Shown here one piece after another: positions 14,659 through 21,929 of a stretch of 28,109 nucleotides of DNA (the stretch's first letter is position 1; each line of letters begins with the position of its first letter). Location of the stretch: NCBI GenBank assembly GCA_028288985.1, contig JAQGHE010000029.1, forward strand, positions 1 to 28,109. The letters run 5' to 3'. The notes below the pieces were generated by a model. It searched no databases, had not been told where the DNA came from, and saw nothing but the letters and a program-made list of their open reading frames with translations. This DNA comes from Candidatus Saccharimonadota bacterium (GTDB lineage: Bacteria > Patescibacteriota > Saccharimonadia > Saccharimonadales > UBA10212). The position numbers were made by a program, and so were the translations under genes.

Positions 14659-16700
14659 GCGAGCAGTCTCCTTCCGAGCGGGCGGAGAAGCTGCGAGAGC
14701 TTATCAACGACTACCGCTACAACTACCACGTCCTGAACAAATCGATCATGAGCGAGGCCGCCGCCGACAGCCTCAAGCACGAGCTGACTCAGATTGAAGA
14801 AGAACATCCGGAACTTATAACTCCGGATTCTCCCACGCAGCGGGTGGCGGGCGCACCATTGCCCGGCTTTAAACAAATCCGCCACAGCAGCCGGATGCTT
14901 AGCCTGAACGATGTTTTTAATGAGCAAGAGCTGGAGGCTTGGGCTGTGCGTGTCGCCAAGCTGGCGCCGCCTAACTGGATTCCCGAATATTTTATGGATA
15001 TCAAGATGGACGGCCTGGCGGCCGCGCTGGTCTACAAAGACGGGGTACTAACTCAAGCCGTAACCCGCGGCGACGGATTCGTTGGCGAGGATGTAACTGC
15101 CAATATCCGCACTATTGAATCCGTACCTTTGCGCCTTCGTGATCCGCACACTGCATCGAATCACGAAGGCGAAATTGCTGATGTCAGCAAATTTTTGAAA
15201 GGCCGTACGGAAATCCGCGGGGAAGTGATTATGTACAAAGAGCAGTTTGCCCGTCTCAACCAAGAGCGCGCCAAACAAGGCCTGCCGCTTTTCGCCAATC
15301 CACGTAATCTAGCCGCCGGCACTATTCGACAACTGGATCCGCGGCTAGTGGCCGAGCGTCCCCTGCAATTCCACGCCTACGATCTGATACGTGATAACCC
15401 GGCCGAGGTCCCAACCAACGACTTTGCCTATAAGGCCCTGCGAGAACTGGGTATCATCGCCAATCCCGTGGCCAAGCTTGCAAGGACCACAAAAGAGATA
15501 ATTGAGTTTGCAAACGAGTGGGAAGAAAAGCGCAAAGACCTGCCGTTTAATACGGATGGCCTGGTGGTTAAAGTCAACGACCGCCACATCTTTGCGGTGC
15601 TTGGAGTAGTTGGCAAAGCTCCGCGGGCCGCGGTGGCTTACAAATATCCGGCAGAACAAAGTACCACCCGCGTCAAAGACATCTTTGTCAGCATTGGCCG
15701 CACCGGTGCCGCCACCCCGGTAGCTATGCTGGAACCGGTAGTCGTGGCCGGGTCTACGGTGCAGATGGCCACCCTGCACAACGAAAGCGAAGTGCAGCGT
15801 AAAGATATCCGCATCGGCGATACGGTCATCGTCCAAAAGGCCGGCGATATCATACCGGAAGTCGTAGAGCCGCTGGTTAAACTGCGTGATGGCAGCGAAA
15901 AACCGTTTATCATGCCAACTCACTGCCCGGAATGCGGCACCAAACTGGTCAAAGCCAAAGCGGGCGAAGCCGTTTGGCGCTGCCCGAACGAGCAGTGTCC
16001 GTCCCGCACCTGGAAGCGTATCCAGCACTTTGCCAGTAAGCCGGCACTGGATATCGAGGGCCTTGGGGAAAAGAATGTCATCGCGCTGCTTAACGCTAAC
16101 CTCGTCAAAGACCCGGCAGATCTTTACACAATAACCAAAGAAGACGTTTTGAAACTGGAGAGGTTTGCCGATATTTCGGCTGGCAAGTTGGTGGAGGCTA
16201 TCGCCGCCAAAAGACATCCGGAGCTGCCCCGCTTTATTTATGGCCTCGGCATCCGACACGTTGGCGTACAGACGGCGATTGATTTAGCCGGCCATTTCCA
16301 TTCCTTGGATAATCTGGCAAAAACAACCATCGAGGATCTCAGCGAGGTTGAAGGCATCGGAGAGGTGGTGGCCGAGGCCATTGTGGAGTGGTTTGAGGAG
16401 CCGCTTAATAAATTGCTTATCCAAAAATTCAAGGAAGTTGGGGTCCGGCCCAAGGAGGCTGAAGAAATCCGCGGCCCTCTGAGCGGTAAAAGCTTTGTGG
16501 TAACCGGCAGTCTAGAGAGCATGAGCCGCGAGGCCGCCGGCGAGCGCATCCGCTCTTTAGGGGGCACCTTCCAAAGCTCCGTCGGCAAAAGCACGGACTT
16601 TCTTGTCGTGGGTGCTAACACTGGCGCCAGTAAGCTCACCAAAGCTGATAAGTTTGGTATCAAGCAAATCAACGAACAAGAATTCCTGGGGATGTTGTAA
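14655..16700 (+). CDS. ligA: NAD+-dependent DNA ligase
   Basis: A full-length LigA (681 aa). Order: Ia domain (about 1-70) for NMN binding; adenylation domain with the catalytic lysine K117 in IKMDGLAAAL (KxDG motif), then TRGDGFVGEDVT and GEVIMYKEQF; OB fold (about 320-400, with VSIGRTGAATPVAML); a four-cysteine zinc finger (CPECG...CPNEQCPSR, about 424-446); helix-hairpin-helix repeats (ALDIEGLGEKNV; LSEVEGIGEVVAEAI); and a C-terminal BRCT domain (about 608-681, LSGKSFVVTGSL). It seals nicks using NAD+ in replication and repair. It is coupled by ATGA to the upstream membrane-protein gene, and the RdgB-like gene begins on the base after its stop. Confidence 0.98.
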   Translation: MSEQSPSERAEKLRELINDYRYNYHVLNKSIMSEAAADSLKHELTQIEEEHPELITPDSPTQRVAGAPLPGFKQIRHSSRMLSLNDVFNEQELEAWAVRVAKLAPPNWIPEYFMDIKMDGLAAALVYKDGVLTQAVTRGDGFVGEDVTANIRTIESVPLRLRDPHTASNHEGEIADVSKFLKGRTEIRGEVIMYKEQFARLNQERAKQGLPLFANPRNLAAGTIRQLDPRLVAERPLQFHAYDLIRDNPAEVPTNDFAYKALRELGIIANPVAKLARTTKEIIEFANEWEEKRKDLPFNTDGLVVKVNDRHIFAVLGVVGKAPRAAVAYKYPAEQSTTRVKDIFVSIGRTGAATPVAMLEPVVVAGSTVQMATLHNESEVQRKDIRIGDTVIVQKAGDIIPEVVEPLVKLRDGSEKPFIMPTHCPECGTKLVKAKAGEAVWRCPNEQCPSRTWKRIQHFASKPALDIEGLGEKNVIALLNANLVKDPADLYTITKEDVLKLERFADISAGKLVEAIAAKRHPELPRFIYGLGIRHVGVQTAIDLAGHFHSLDNLAKTTIEDLSEVEGIGEVVAEAIVEWFEEPLNKLLIQKFKEVGVRPKEAEEIRGPLSGKSFVVTGSLESMSREAAGERIRSLGGTFQSSVGKSTDFLVVGANTGASKLTKADKFGIKQINEQEFLGML

Positions 16701-17264
16701 ATGAAGGTAACATTTATAACCGGCAACCAGCATAAAGCGGATCTTCTTGCTAAATTCCTCGGTTATCCCCTGGGTCACCACAAACTTGACCTGGATGAGA
16801 TACAGTCTTTAAGTTTACAAAAGATTGCAGAGCACAAGGCTCGCCAAGCATATGGAATTATTAAAAGCCCGGTTTTAGTTGAAGATATTTCATTTAGTAT
16901 CAGTGACTTAGGTAAATTACCCGGCCCGTTTATTAAATGGTTTATTAATGAACTTGATTTTGAAGGTCTGTGTCGACTGGCAGACAGAGATCCTGAGCGT
17001 AAAGCCATAACCTCAGTCTGCTTTGCTTATTTTGACGGAACACGCCTACAATTTTTCGAGGGAGAGCTTAAGGGGAGAATGCCTCAACATCCGAAGGGCG
17101 ATGACGGTTTTGGTTGGAATTGCGTTTTCATACCCGAGGGACAAGATAAGACGAATGCAGAAATGACAGATGAAGAAATGGAACTTTTTTCGTTAAGGAC
17201 GACAACAGTCTACCCGCAAATCAAACTGTTTTTAGAGGAATTAGTGCAAACTGACTGGGCTTAA
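16701..17264 (+). CDS. rdgB: Ham1/RdgB-family non-canonical purine NTP pyrophosphatase (187 aa)
   Basis: The N-terminus MKVTFITGNQHKADLLAKFL is the family's nucleotide-binding motif, followed by VLVEDISFSI (catalytic/metal acid, about residues 59-68), LPGPFIKWF (about 74-82), DDGFGWNCVFIPEG (about 134-147) and KTNAEMTDEEM, closing with S-x-R in FSLRTT (about 163-168). The enzyme hydrolyses ITP, XTP and their deoxy forms to monophosphates plus pyrophosphate, cleaning the nucleotide pool. The LPGPFIKWF form is closer to the archaeal/eukaryotic branch than to E. coli RdgB. It starts directly after the ligA stop, so it is the third gene of that operon. Its stop lies inside a palindrome at the start of a nested inverted-repeat region. 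Confidence 0.92.
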   Translation: MKVTFITGNQHKADLLAKFLGYPLGHHKLDLDEIQSLSLQKIAEHKARQAYGIIKSPVLVEDISFSISDLGKLPGPFIKWFINELDFEGLCRLADRDPERKAITSVCFAYFDGTRLQFFEGELKGRMPQHPKGDDGFGWNCVFIPEGQDKTNAEMTDEEMELFSLRTTTVYPQIKLFLEELVQTDWA

Positions 17265-17353
17265 GCCCAAATAACAGAGGTCACAAAACACCGACTGAAA
17301 GAGCCGTCAAATGAAAGAGGCGCACCTACTGTGCGCCTCGGCCTCTGTTATTT
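17257..17353. terminator. Nested inverted repeats, probable bidirectional terminator between rdgB and the tRNA genes
   Basis: Three structures: the palindrome GGGCTTAAGCCC (17257-17268) over the rdgB stop; a perfect 12-bp pair AAATAACAGAGG/CCTCTGTTATTT (17269-17280 with 17342-17353); and inside it a 9-bp hairpin GAGGCGCAC-CTACT-GTGCGCCTC (17317-17339). On the minus strand the inner hairpin is followed by TTTCATTT, fitting a tRNA-operon terminator. The outer pair ends in TTATTT on the plus strand, fitting a terminator for rdgB. Confidence 0.7.
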
Positions 17354-17372
17354 AGTATCTTTTGTTACAAAG

Positions 17373-17449
17373 TGGTGGAGCATAAGGGACTCGAACCCTT
17401 GACCTCTTCCATGCCATGGAAGCGCGCTAGCCAACTGCGCCAATGCCCC
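17373..17449 (-). tRNA. tRNA-Ala (anticodon GGC), CCA encoded
   Basis: On the minus strand a 77-base cloverleaf: acceptor GGGGCAT/ATGCTCC with discriminator A and genomic CCA, anticodon stem CTTCC/GGAAG with loop ATGGCAT (anticodon GGC), and T arm AGGG-TTCGAGT-CCCT. The acceptor has the G3-U70 wobble that is the alanine identity element, agreeing with the anticodon. It is downstream of the second tRNA-Ala in the same transcript, with a hairpin terminator beyond. Confidence 0.95.
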
Positions 17450-17496
17450 GCATCGGAACCCCGACAATTATATCTAAGTATATCTATTGTGACTAG

Positions 17497-17573
17497 TGGT
17501 GGAGATGGGGGGAGTCGAACCCCCGACCTCAGCAATGCGAATGCTGCGCTCTAGCCAGCTGAGCTACATCCCC
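17497..17573 (-). tRNA. tRNA-Ala (anticodon CGC), CCA encoded
   Basis: A 77-base cloverleaf: acceptor GGGGATG/CATCTCC plus A and encoded CCA, D arm GCTC, anticodon stem CAGCA/TGCTG with loop TTCGCAT (anticodon CGC), and T arm GGGGG-TTCGACT-CCCCC. It too has the alanine G3-U70 pair. First of two alanine tRNAs, 47 bases before the GGC isoacceptor. Confidence 0.95.
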
Positions 17574-17584
17574 TAGTTGCCAAA

Positions 17585-17593
17585 ATTGTAACA
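17585..17593 (-). promoter_or_regulatory. Extended -10 box of the tRNA-Ala pair
   Basis: On the minus strand TGT-TACAAT (hexamer 17590-17585) lies 11 bases before the first tRNA. It is divergent from the promoter for the 17625 gene. Confidence 0.65.
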
Positions 17594-17609
17594 CGCTCTA
17601 CCTCAGTAA

Positions 17610-17618
17610 TGTTATGCT
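17610..17618 (+). promoter_or_regulatory. Extended -10 box for the 17625 gene (leaderless type, GTG start)
   Basis: TGT-TATGCT ends 6 bases before GTG 17625. No Shine-Dalgarno is present. Confidence 0.6.
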
Positions 17619-17624
17619 AGTCTT

Positions 17625-17828
17625 GTGAAAATAATCCTAATTATTTTAGCGGTCTTCTGTTTTCAGCATCTAATTCGCGACTATCTACAAGACCGCGGGG
17701 TTAAAAATTGGTACACCACCTTTGCGCACCCTCGTTTCATTCACGATACACCGCTAAACAATCATATAGGTATGGTTGTCTTTTTCTTGCTGGGTTGCCT
17801 GTTTCTTAGCGCGGCACTTCACAAATGA
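17625..17828 (+). CDS. Small two-pass membrane protein (67 aa)
   Basis: GTG start, chosen because the -10 box ends 6 bases before it. The protein has an N-terminal membrane helix (KIILIILAVFCFQHLI), a roughly 30-residue loop with a charged and aromatic stretch (RDYLQDRGVKNWYTTFAHPRF) and a second helix (HIGMVVFFLLGCLFLSAAL) ending in HK. It may be a hairpin with both ends in the same compartment. No family recognised. Its TGA overlaps the next start (ATGA at 17825-17828), so it is co-translated with the pseudouridine synthase, and this coupling is good evidence that it is expressed. Confidence 0.7.
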   Translation: MKIILIILAVFCFQHLIRDYLQDRGVKNWYTTFAHPRFIHDTPLNNHIGMVVFFLLGCLFLSAALHK

Positions 17829-18508
17829 GATTAAACGCATATCTTGCCAGGGCCGGGGCGGCTTCGCGGCGCGGCGCCGATAAGCTGATTGTGGCTGGTC
17901 GGGTAAAAGTAAACGGAAAAACCGGACAGCTGAATGATGATGTGTCTGATGACGACAGGGTAGAGTTAGACGGCAAGCCAATCTCTGCGCAGAAGCTACG
18001 CTACATACTTCTTCATAAGCCGGCCGGCTACGTAACGACGCTGAGTGATCCTCATGGGCGCCGCAAAGTTACAGATCTTATCAACATTGCCGAGCGGGTA
18101 GTGCCAGTAGGGCGGTTGGATTACGACACGACAGGCGCGCTGTTATTCACCAATGATGGGGAGTTGGCAAACAGGCTGATGCACCCCAGCTTCGAAGTAG
18201 ATAAAACGTACGAAGCCGAAGTGGAGGGCGAGATAACCTCAGAGGTACTTAACAAGTTAAGTAATGGTATTGAGCTGGATGACGGAATGACTTCTCCGGC
18301 GCAGGTCCGCATTCTTTCGGTGAATAGAATAGAGCTGACAATCCACGAAGGTCGAAACCGGCAAATTAAGCGCATGCTGGAAGCTGTAGGTTTGCCGGTT
18401 ATAAAACTGCATCGCAGCCAATATGGCTCGCTAAATCTGGAAGGACTTAAGGTCGGCCAATGGCGAGATCTAAGCAAAGACGAAACCCTACAATTACAAG
18501 GAGTTTGA
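17825..18508 (+). CDS. RsuA/RluB-family pseudouridine synthase (227 aa)
   Basis: An N-terminal S4 RNA-binding domain (MRLNAYLARAGAASRRGADK through VKVNGK, about 1-50) is followed by the RsuA/RluB/RluE/RluF catalytic domain. The catalytic aspartate is D99 in GRLDYDTTGALLFTNDGEL, and the conserved KTYEAEVEG and EGRNRQIKRMLEAVG are present. The enzyme isomerises a specific uridine in rRNA to pseudouridine; whether the target is 16S (RsuA) or 23S (RluB) cannot be told from sequence alone, although RluB is the usual retained member in reduced genomes. It is translationally coupled to the upstream small membrane protein and is followed by the strong promoter of the beta-helix protein. Confidence 0.92.
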   Translation: MRLNAYLARAGAASRRGADKLIVAGRVKVNGKTGQLNDDVSDDDRVELDGKPISAQKLRYILLHKPAGYVTTLSDPHGRRKVTDLINIAERVVPVGRLDYDTTGALLFTNDGELANRLMHPSFEVDKTYEAEVEGEITSEVLNKLSNGIELDDGMTSPAQVRILSVNRIELTIHEGRNRQIKRMLEAVGLPVIKLHRSQYGSLNLEGLKVGQWRDLSKDETLQLQGV

Positions 18509-18534
18509 GAGAACAAGAAACTTCTTTAGCGGTA

Positions 18535-18563
18535 TTGATAAGGTAATCTTTTTATGCTATAAT
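18535..18563 (+). promoter_or_regulatory. Very strong promoter of the beta-helix protein cassette
   Basis: TTGATA (18535-18540), a 17-base spacer, then TGC-TATAAT (18558-18563): near-consensus -35, optimal spacing, consensus extended -10. It is the best promoter in the window. Transcription is expected near 18570, giving a leader of about 108 bases. Confidence 0.88.
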
Positions 18564-18569
18564 ACTCGG

Positions 18570-18677
18570 GCTCTGTTTGGACTTTAATGTTACCGGATAC
18601 ATCTGTTAGCGTTTTAGAGCACGCTAGTATTCTGTAGTAGGAAACCAAAACTCCCCAATCCCTAAGGAGGGAATGTA
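18570..18677 (+). promoter_or_regulatory. 108-base 5' leader with a perfect Shine-Dalgarno
   Basis: It contains a stem TAGCGT/ACGCTA (18607-18612 with 18621-18626), then TAAGGAGG (18663-18670), an eight-base match to the anti-Shine-Dalgarno, 7 bases before GTG 18678. CTCC at 18651-18654 could pair with GGAG and hide the site, so translational control is possible but not shown. Confidence 0.55.
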
Positions 18678-21600
18678 GTGCCGAAGCTACACAAAGGGCG
18701 GCATATTGCCGCCTTGCTCGTGATTGCGGTAACCGCCGCAATCGCCGGGTCGGCGGCTCGCGCCGACTCGACCATCTCGGTGACGCCCTTGAACCTCAGT
18801 GCTCAGGGCTTCGAAGTCGTCTCGGACGACGGAACGGTGCCGGTAATTGGTGGCAATTCCACGAATCAACGTGGTCTGGTCACCGGTCCGGCGACGCCCC
18901 CGCTCGGTTCGGGAAGCTACGAGATGAAGACAGCCACGCTGTCCGGGACGGCACCTCGCTCACGCGAGGGCCTGTACCTGCAATCTGCGGCTGGCAAAAC
19001 GATCGGCCATCTGACGGATCTGGGCTACTCGTCCTACGAGCCAGCCAGCAATCCGCAGACCAACGGGCCTGTGATCGCGATCGGGGTCACGGATCCGTCG
19101 ATCAACGCCGTAGGACACGTCGGCGAGCACTACACAGCGCTCGTCTACGACCCAGCGATCAACGGGTTCAGCAACCCGTCTCCGATCGCCAAGGGTGTCT
19201 GGCAGACATGGAGCCCGTTCAACACGGACTCCAGGTGGTACTGCACGCGAACCTTCACAATTGGGACGCTGCAGTGCAATGCCGGGCAGAAGTCCAACTC
19301 CACCGTTACCTGGGCCCAAATCCAGGCGAACATCCCCACCGCCACCATCAACGGCGATGGCATCCAGCTGGCGTCCGGTAGTACCGGTACCAGCAATGGC
19401 TACGACGGGTTCGAAACGTTCATCGACGCGTTCATCGTCGGCTTCGACGGTAACTCGACGACGTACAACTTCGAGTCGCCCGCACCGGACACGGTCTACG
19501 TGGACGGCAGCTACACCAGCAGCTCGGCCGGAGGGCACGTGTTTGGCTACAACGCCTTCGCGACCATCCAGCCTGGCGTCAACGCGGCCGCTTCGTGCGG
19601 CACGGTCTATGTTGCCGCGGGTACCTACAGTGAGAATCCGACGCTCAACAGCTGCGTTACCCTGCTAGGGGCGCAGGCCGGCAACAACACCGGCACGCGT
19701 TCGGGATCCGAAACGACAGTGAGCTCGTTCGACATCACCTCGTCCAACGTCGTGGTGGACGGATTCAAGTTCAACGCCGCCGGCCCGCAGCTGCGAGCCG
19801 AGGCGCTAAGCGGACCTGCCCTTTCGGGGGTCATCGCCCGTCACGACATCTTCGATGGATACCAGAGCGTTGGAGTGCCGACCTACAACGCCGGCATTAT
19901 CCTGCTGGATGACGTCCTCTTCAAGAACCCCTCGGGTTCGGCGGAGGCAATCCAGATCAAGGCCGATGCCTCGACACCTGGCGGTTGCAGCGGTACGCAG
20001 GTGAAGAACGCGACGTTCGACCACGCCACCAACAATGGCGGCGCGGACATCAACCTGTCTTGTACAGGGAGCGACAGTTCGGGCATCACCATTACCAACC
20101 CCGTCTCGACTGGTGACAGCGGTGGCTCGAGTCTCATCGGGCTGTCCGGCGTCACCGGCGTCACGGTCGTCAATCCGACGGCCACGACCGATGGCTCGTC
20201 CATCTTCGTGTTCGGCGACATCACAGGCACGCTGCTCATCCAGGGCGGCAGCCTGACCAGCACGTCCGGCAAGGCAGTGTCCATCCACGCGAGCGACATC
20301 ACCACCGACCCGGTGAACTCCGGTGTCATCGACGTGGAGGGCACCAACCTGACGGGCTCACCGGCTCTGTCGGTCTCGGCCGGCGCGGTGAATGCAAGCT
20401 CGCAGGTGAAGATCCACGGCAGCAAGATCACCGGTGGGGTGCAGAACAGCGCCTCCTCGGTGATGACCGTCGACGCCACCGGCAACGGGTGGGGCTCGGT
20501 TTCCGGGCCCGGGACGCTCAGCGGCGTCAACACGAAGCCGTGGTACACGGACGACGGCCAGACACTGCTATCCAACAACGCTGATCTGACGAGCTTGTCG
20601 CTCACCGGCGTCACGCTCAGCCCGGCGTTCTCTCCGTCCACGACGGCCTATACGGCGAGCGTGAACAACGGCGTCAGCAGCATCGACGTAAGCAAGACCG
20701 TGAACCCCGGCGCTAGCGCTGTGGTAAACGGGGCTTCCAGCCTGACGGTCAGCCTGGCAGTCGGCAACAATAACGTGAAGGTCAAGGTGACAAGTGCGGA
20801 TGGAACGGTGAAGACCTACACGATCACCGTCAACCGGGCGGCGGCTACTCCGGCGCCTCCGGCGAACAACCCTCCGCCGACCACCACGACCACCAAGGGC
20901 ACGGAGACAACGACAGTCACGCCGACCAGCGTCGCGGTCACCCAGACCGGGACGAACCAGGCTGCAACGACACCGGTCGTGCAGCCGACCCAGTCGGGTG
21001 CGGCGATCGTCGTGGTACAGCCGACAACCGGCAGTACCACCTCGTCGTCGGTATCGGTTCAGACCACCTGGCAGCCGGGCACCTTCACCACACCGGTGAC
21101 GGTCTCGGTCGCCCCGAAGCCGGAGCTCGCAGCTCCGGCGGGCGGAACCACGCCACCTCCAGCAGCAGGCTTCAAGTTCGGATCCTCGACTCTGCAGCTG
21201 ACGGTGACGGCGATCGATCCGACAACGGGCACGACAGTGGCAGTGCATCAGTTCTCCAAGCCGCTGACCATGTGCTTCTCGACGAGCGAGGCGGGGGAAG
21301 CTCCTGCGTATTCCCCGGACGGGAATGCGCCTTGGACGTTCATCCCGCAACTGAGTAGCTCGAACCTGCCCGAAAGCCAGCAGGACGGGTACTACCGCGA
21401 CACCGCTGCCGGGACGACCTGCATCTACACCCGGCATGCCACGTTCTTCGGACTTCTGAAGGACGCGAAGACGCCGACGATCCAGAGCGTGAAGGCGCAT
21501 CTCGTCGGCAGCAAGCTGTACATCACGACGCACGCGACAGACAATGTGCGCGTCGCGTACTACCTGGTCAGCATCACCGGCGGCCAGGCGTTCAAGACCA

Positions 21601-21710
21601 CTCACCCCAACGTGACACGCAAGGTCCGCAAGGGCCACGTGACCGTGAAGGTGACCGTCGTGGATACGGCGGGCAACAAGAAGACGTCGGCGACCATCAA
21701 GGCTCGCTGA
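18678..21710 (+). CDS. Large secreted beta-helix / cadherin-like surface protein, GC-rich (1010 aa)
   Basis: GTG start set by a perfect Shine-Dalgarno 7 bases upstream. Signal peptide: basic MPKLHKGRH, hydrophobic AALLVIAVTAAIAG, and an A-x-A-type cleavage site at about residue 29. Residues about 30-265 have an unrecognised Gly/Ser/Thr-rich fold. About 270-630 is a right-handed parallel beta-helix, beginning DTVYVDGSYTSSSAGGH, with repeated short strands. About 634-724 is a cadherin-like beta-sandwich (LTSLSLTGVTLSPAFSPSTT, then AYTASV; PF12733 type). A Pro/Thr/Val linker follows to about 825, and the C-terminus has Ig-like strands (VDTAGNKKTSATIKAR). There is no LPXTG or membrane anchor. It is probably secreted or loosely cell-bound and could serve in host contact or glycan binding (inference). 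Nearly all third codon positions are G or C, unlike both neighbours, suggesting acquisition from a GC-rich, possibly actinobacterial, source. Confidence 0.9.
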   Translation: MPKLHKGRHIAALLVIAVTAAIAGSAARADSTISVTPLNLSAQGFEVVSDDGTVPVIGGNSTNQRGLVTGPATPPLGSGSYEMKTATLSGTAPRSREGLYLQSAAGKTIGHLTDLGYSSYEPASNPQTNGPVIAIGVTDPSINAVGHVGEHYTALVYDPAINGFSNPSPIAKGVWQTWSPFNTDSRWYCTRTFTIGTLQCNAGQKSNSTVTWAQIQANIPTATINGDGIQLASGSTGTSNGYDGFETFIDAFIVGFDGNSTTYNFESPAPDTVYVDGSYTSSSAGGHVFGYNAFATIQPGVNAAASCGTVYVAAGTYSENPTLNSCVTLLGAQAGNNTGTRSGSETTVSSFDITSSNVVVDGFKFNAAGPQLRAEALSGPALSGVIARHDIFDGYQSVGVPTYNAGIILLDDVLFKNPSGSAEAIQIKADASTPGGCSGTQVKNATFDHATNNGGADINLSCTGSDSSGITITNPVSTGDSGGSSLIGLSGVTGVTVVNPTATTDGSSIFVFGDITGTLLIQGGSLTSTSGKAVSIHASDITTDPVNSGVIDVEGTNLTGSPALSVSAGAVNASSQVKIHGSKITGGVQNSASSVMTVDATGNGWGSVSGPGTLSGVNTKPWYTDDGQTLLSNNADLTSLSLTGVTLSPAFSPSTTAYTASVNNGVSSIDVSKTVNPGASAVVNGASSLTVSLAVGNNNVKVKVTSADGTVKTYTITVNRAAATPAPPANNPPPTTTTTKGTETTTVTPTSVAVTQTGTNQAATTPVVQPTQSGAAIVVVQPTTGSTTSSSVSVQTTWQPGTFTTPVTVSVAPKPELAAPAGGTTPPPAAGFKFGSSTLQLTVTAIDPTTGTTVAVHQFSKPLTMCFSTSEAGEAPAYSPDGNAPWTFIPQLSSSNLPESQQDGYYRDTAAGTTCIYTRHATFFGLLKDAKTPTIQSVKAHLVGSKLYITTHATDNVRVAYYLVSITGGQAFKTTHPNVTRKVRKGHVTVKVTVVDTAGNKKTSATIKAR

Positions 21711-21827
21711 CGAAACTCGATCACCCCTAAGGGGGTAGCCGGTAAGACCGGTAACCGCCGCGAAAGCGCGCTGATTTACGGCCCCTCGGGGCGGTAGGTC
21801 GCTTTAAGCGCAGGATTAGCGGCACCC
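21711..21827 (+). ncRNA. Chain of five short hairpins in the 3' UTR of the beta-helix gene
   Basis: Five consecutive small stems: ACCCC/GGGGT (21723-21736), CCGGT-AAG-ACCGG (21739-21751), CGC-GAAA-GCG with a GNRA loop (21759-21768), GCCCC/GGGGC (21781-21792) and CGCT-TTA-AGCG (21800-21810). No known riboswitch or ncRNA consensus is matched. It could be a stable mRNA 3' end or an RNA released from it. Covariation in relatives has not been examined. Confidence 0.45.
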
Positions 21828-21873
21828 GCCCTCGGTCTGGCTCTTTGAGAGCCGGGCCGGGGGCTATTTTATT
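21828..21873 (+). terminator. Strong intrinsic terminator of the beta-helix cassette
   Basis: A continuous 16-bp stem (21828-21843 with 21849-21864, three G-U pairs, loop TTTGA) is followed by TATTTTATT. Confidence 0.92.
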
Positions 21874-21912
21874 GGAAGCAAGGAGTCGGAACCCTAAAAT
21901 AAGGCTAGAAAA

Positions 21913-21921
21913 TGGTACAAT
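21913..21921 (+). promoter_or_regulatory. Extended -10 box for the 21930 operon (leaderless or near-leaderless)
   Basis: TGG-TACAAT ends 8 bases before ATG 21930; there is no Shine-Dalgarno. Confidence 0.6.
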
Positions 21922-21929
21922 AGCCGGTA

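Noticed and set aside
15345..16259. 304-codon minus-strand frame within ligA
   Set aside because: Fully inside the well-supported ligA coding region with no start signals; shadow frame.
19883..21638. Long minus-strand open frames (252 and 356 codons) under the beta-helix gene
   Set aside because: They are the expected shadow frames of a GC-rich gene; the translations are Arg-rich and repetitive, with no ribosome site, while the plus strand has signal peptide, domains and signals.
21711..21827. Cyclic-di-GMP (GEMM) riboswitch
   Set aside because: Fragments such as GGTAG and a GAAA tetraloop are present, but not in the order or distances of the GEMM consensus, and the element lies after rather than before a gene.
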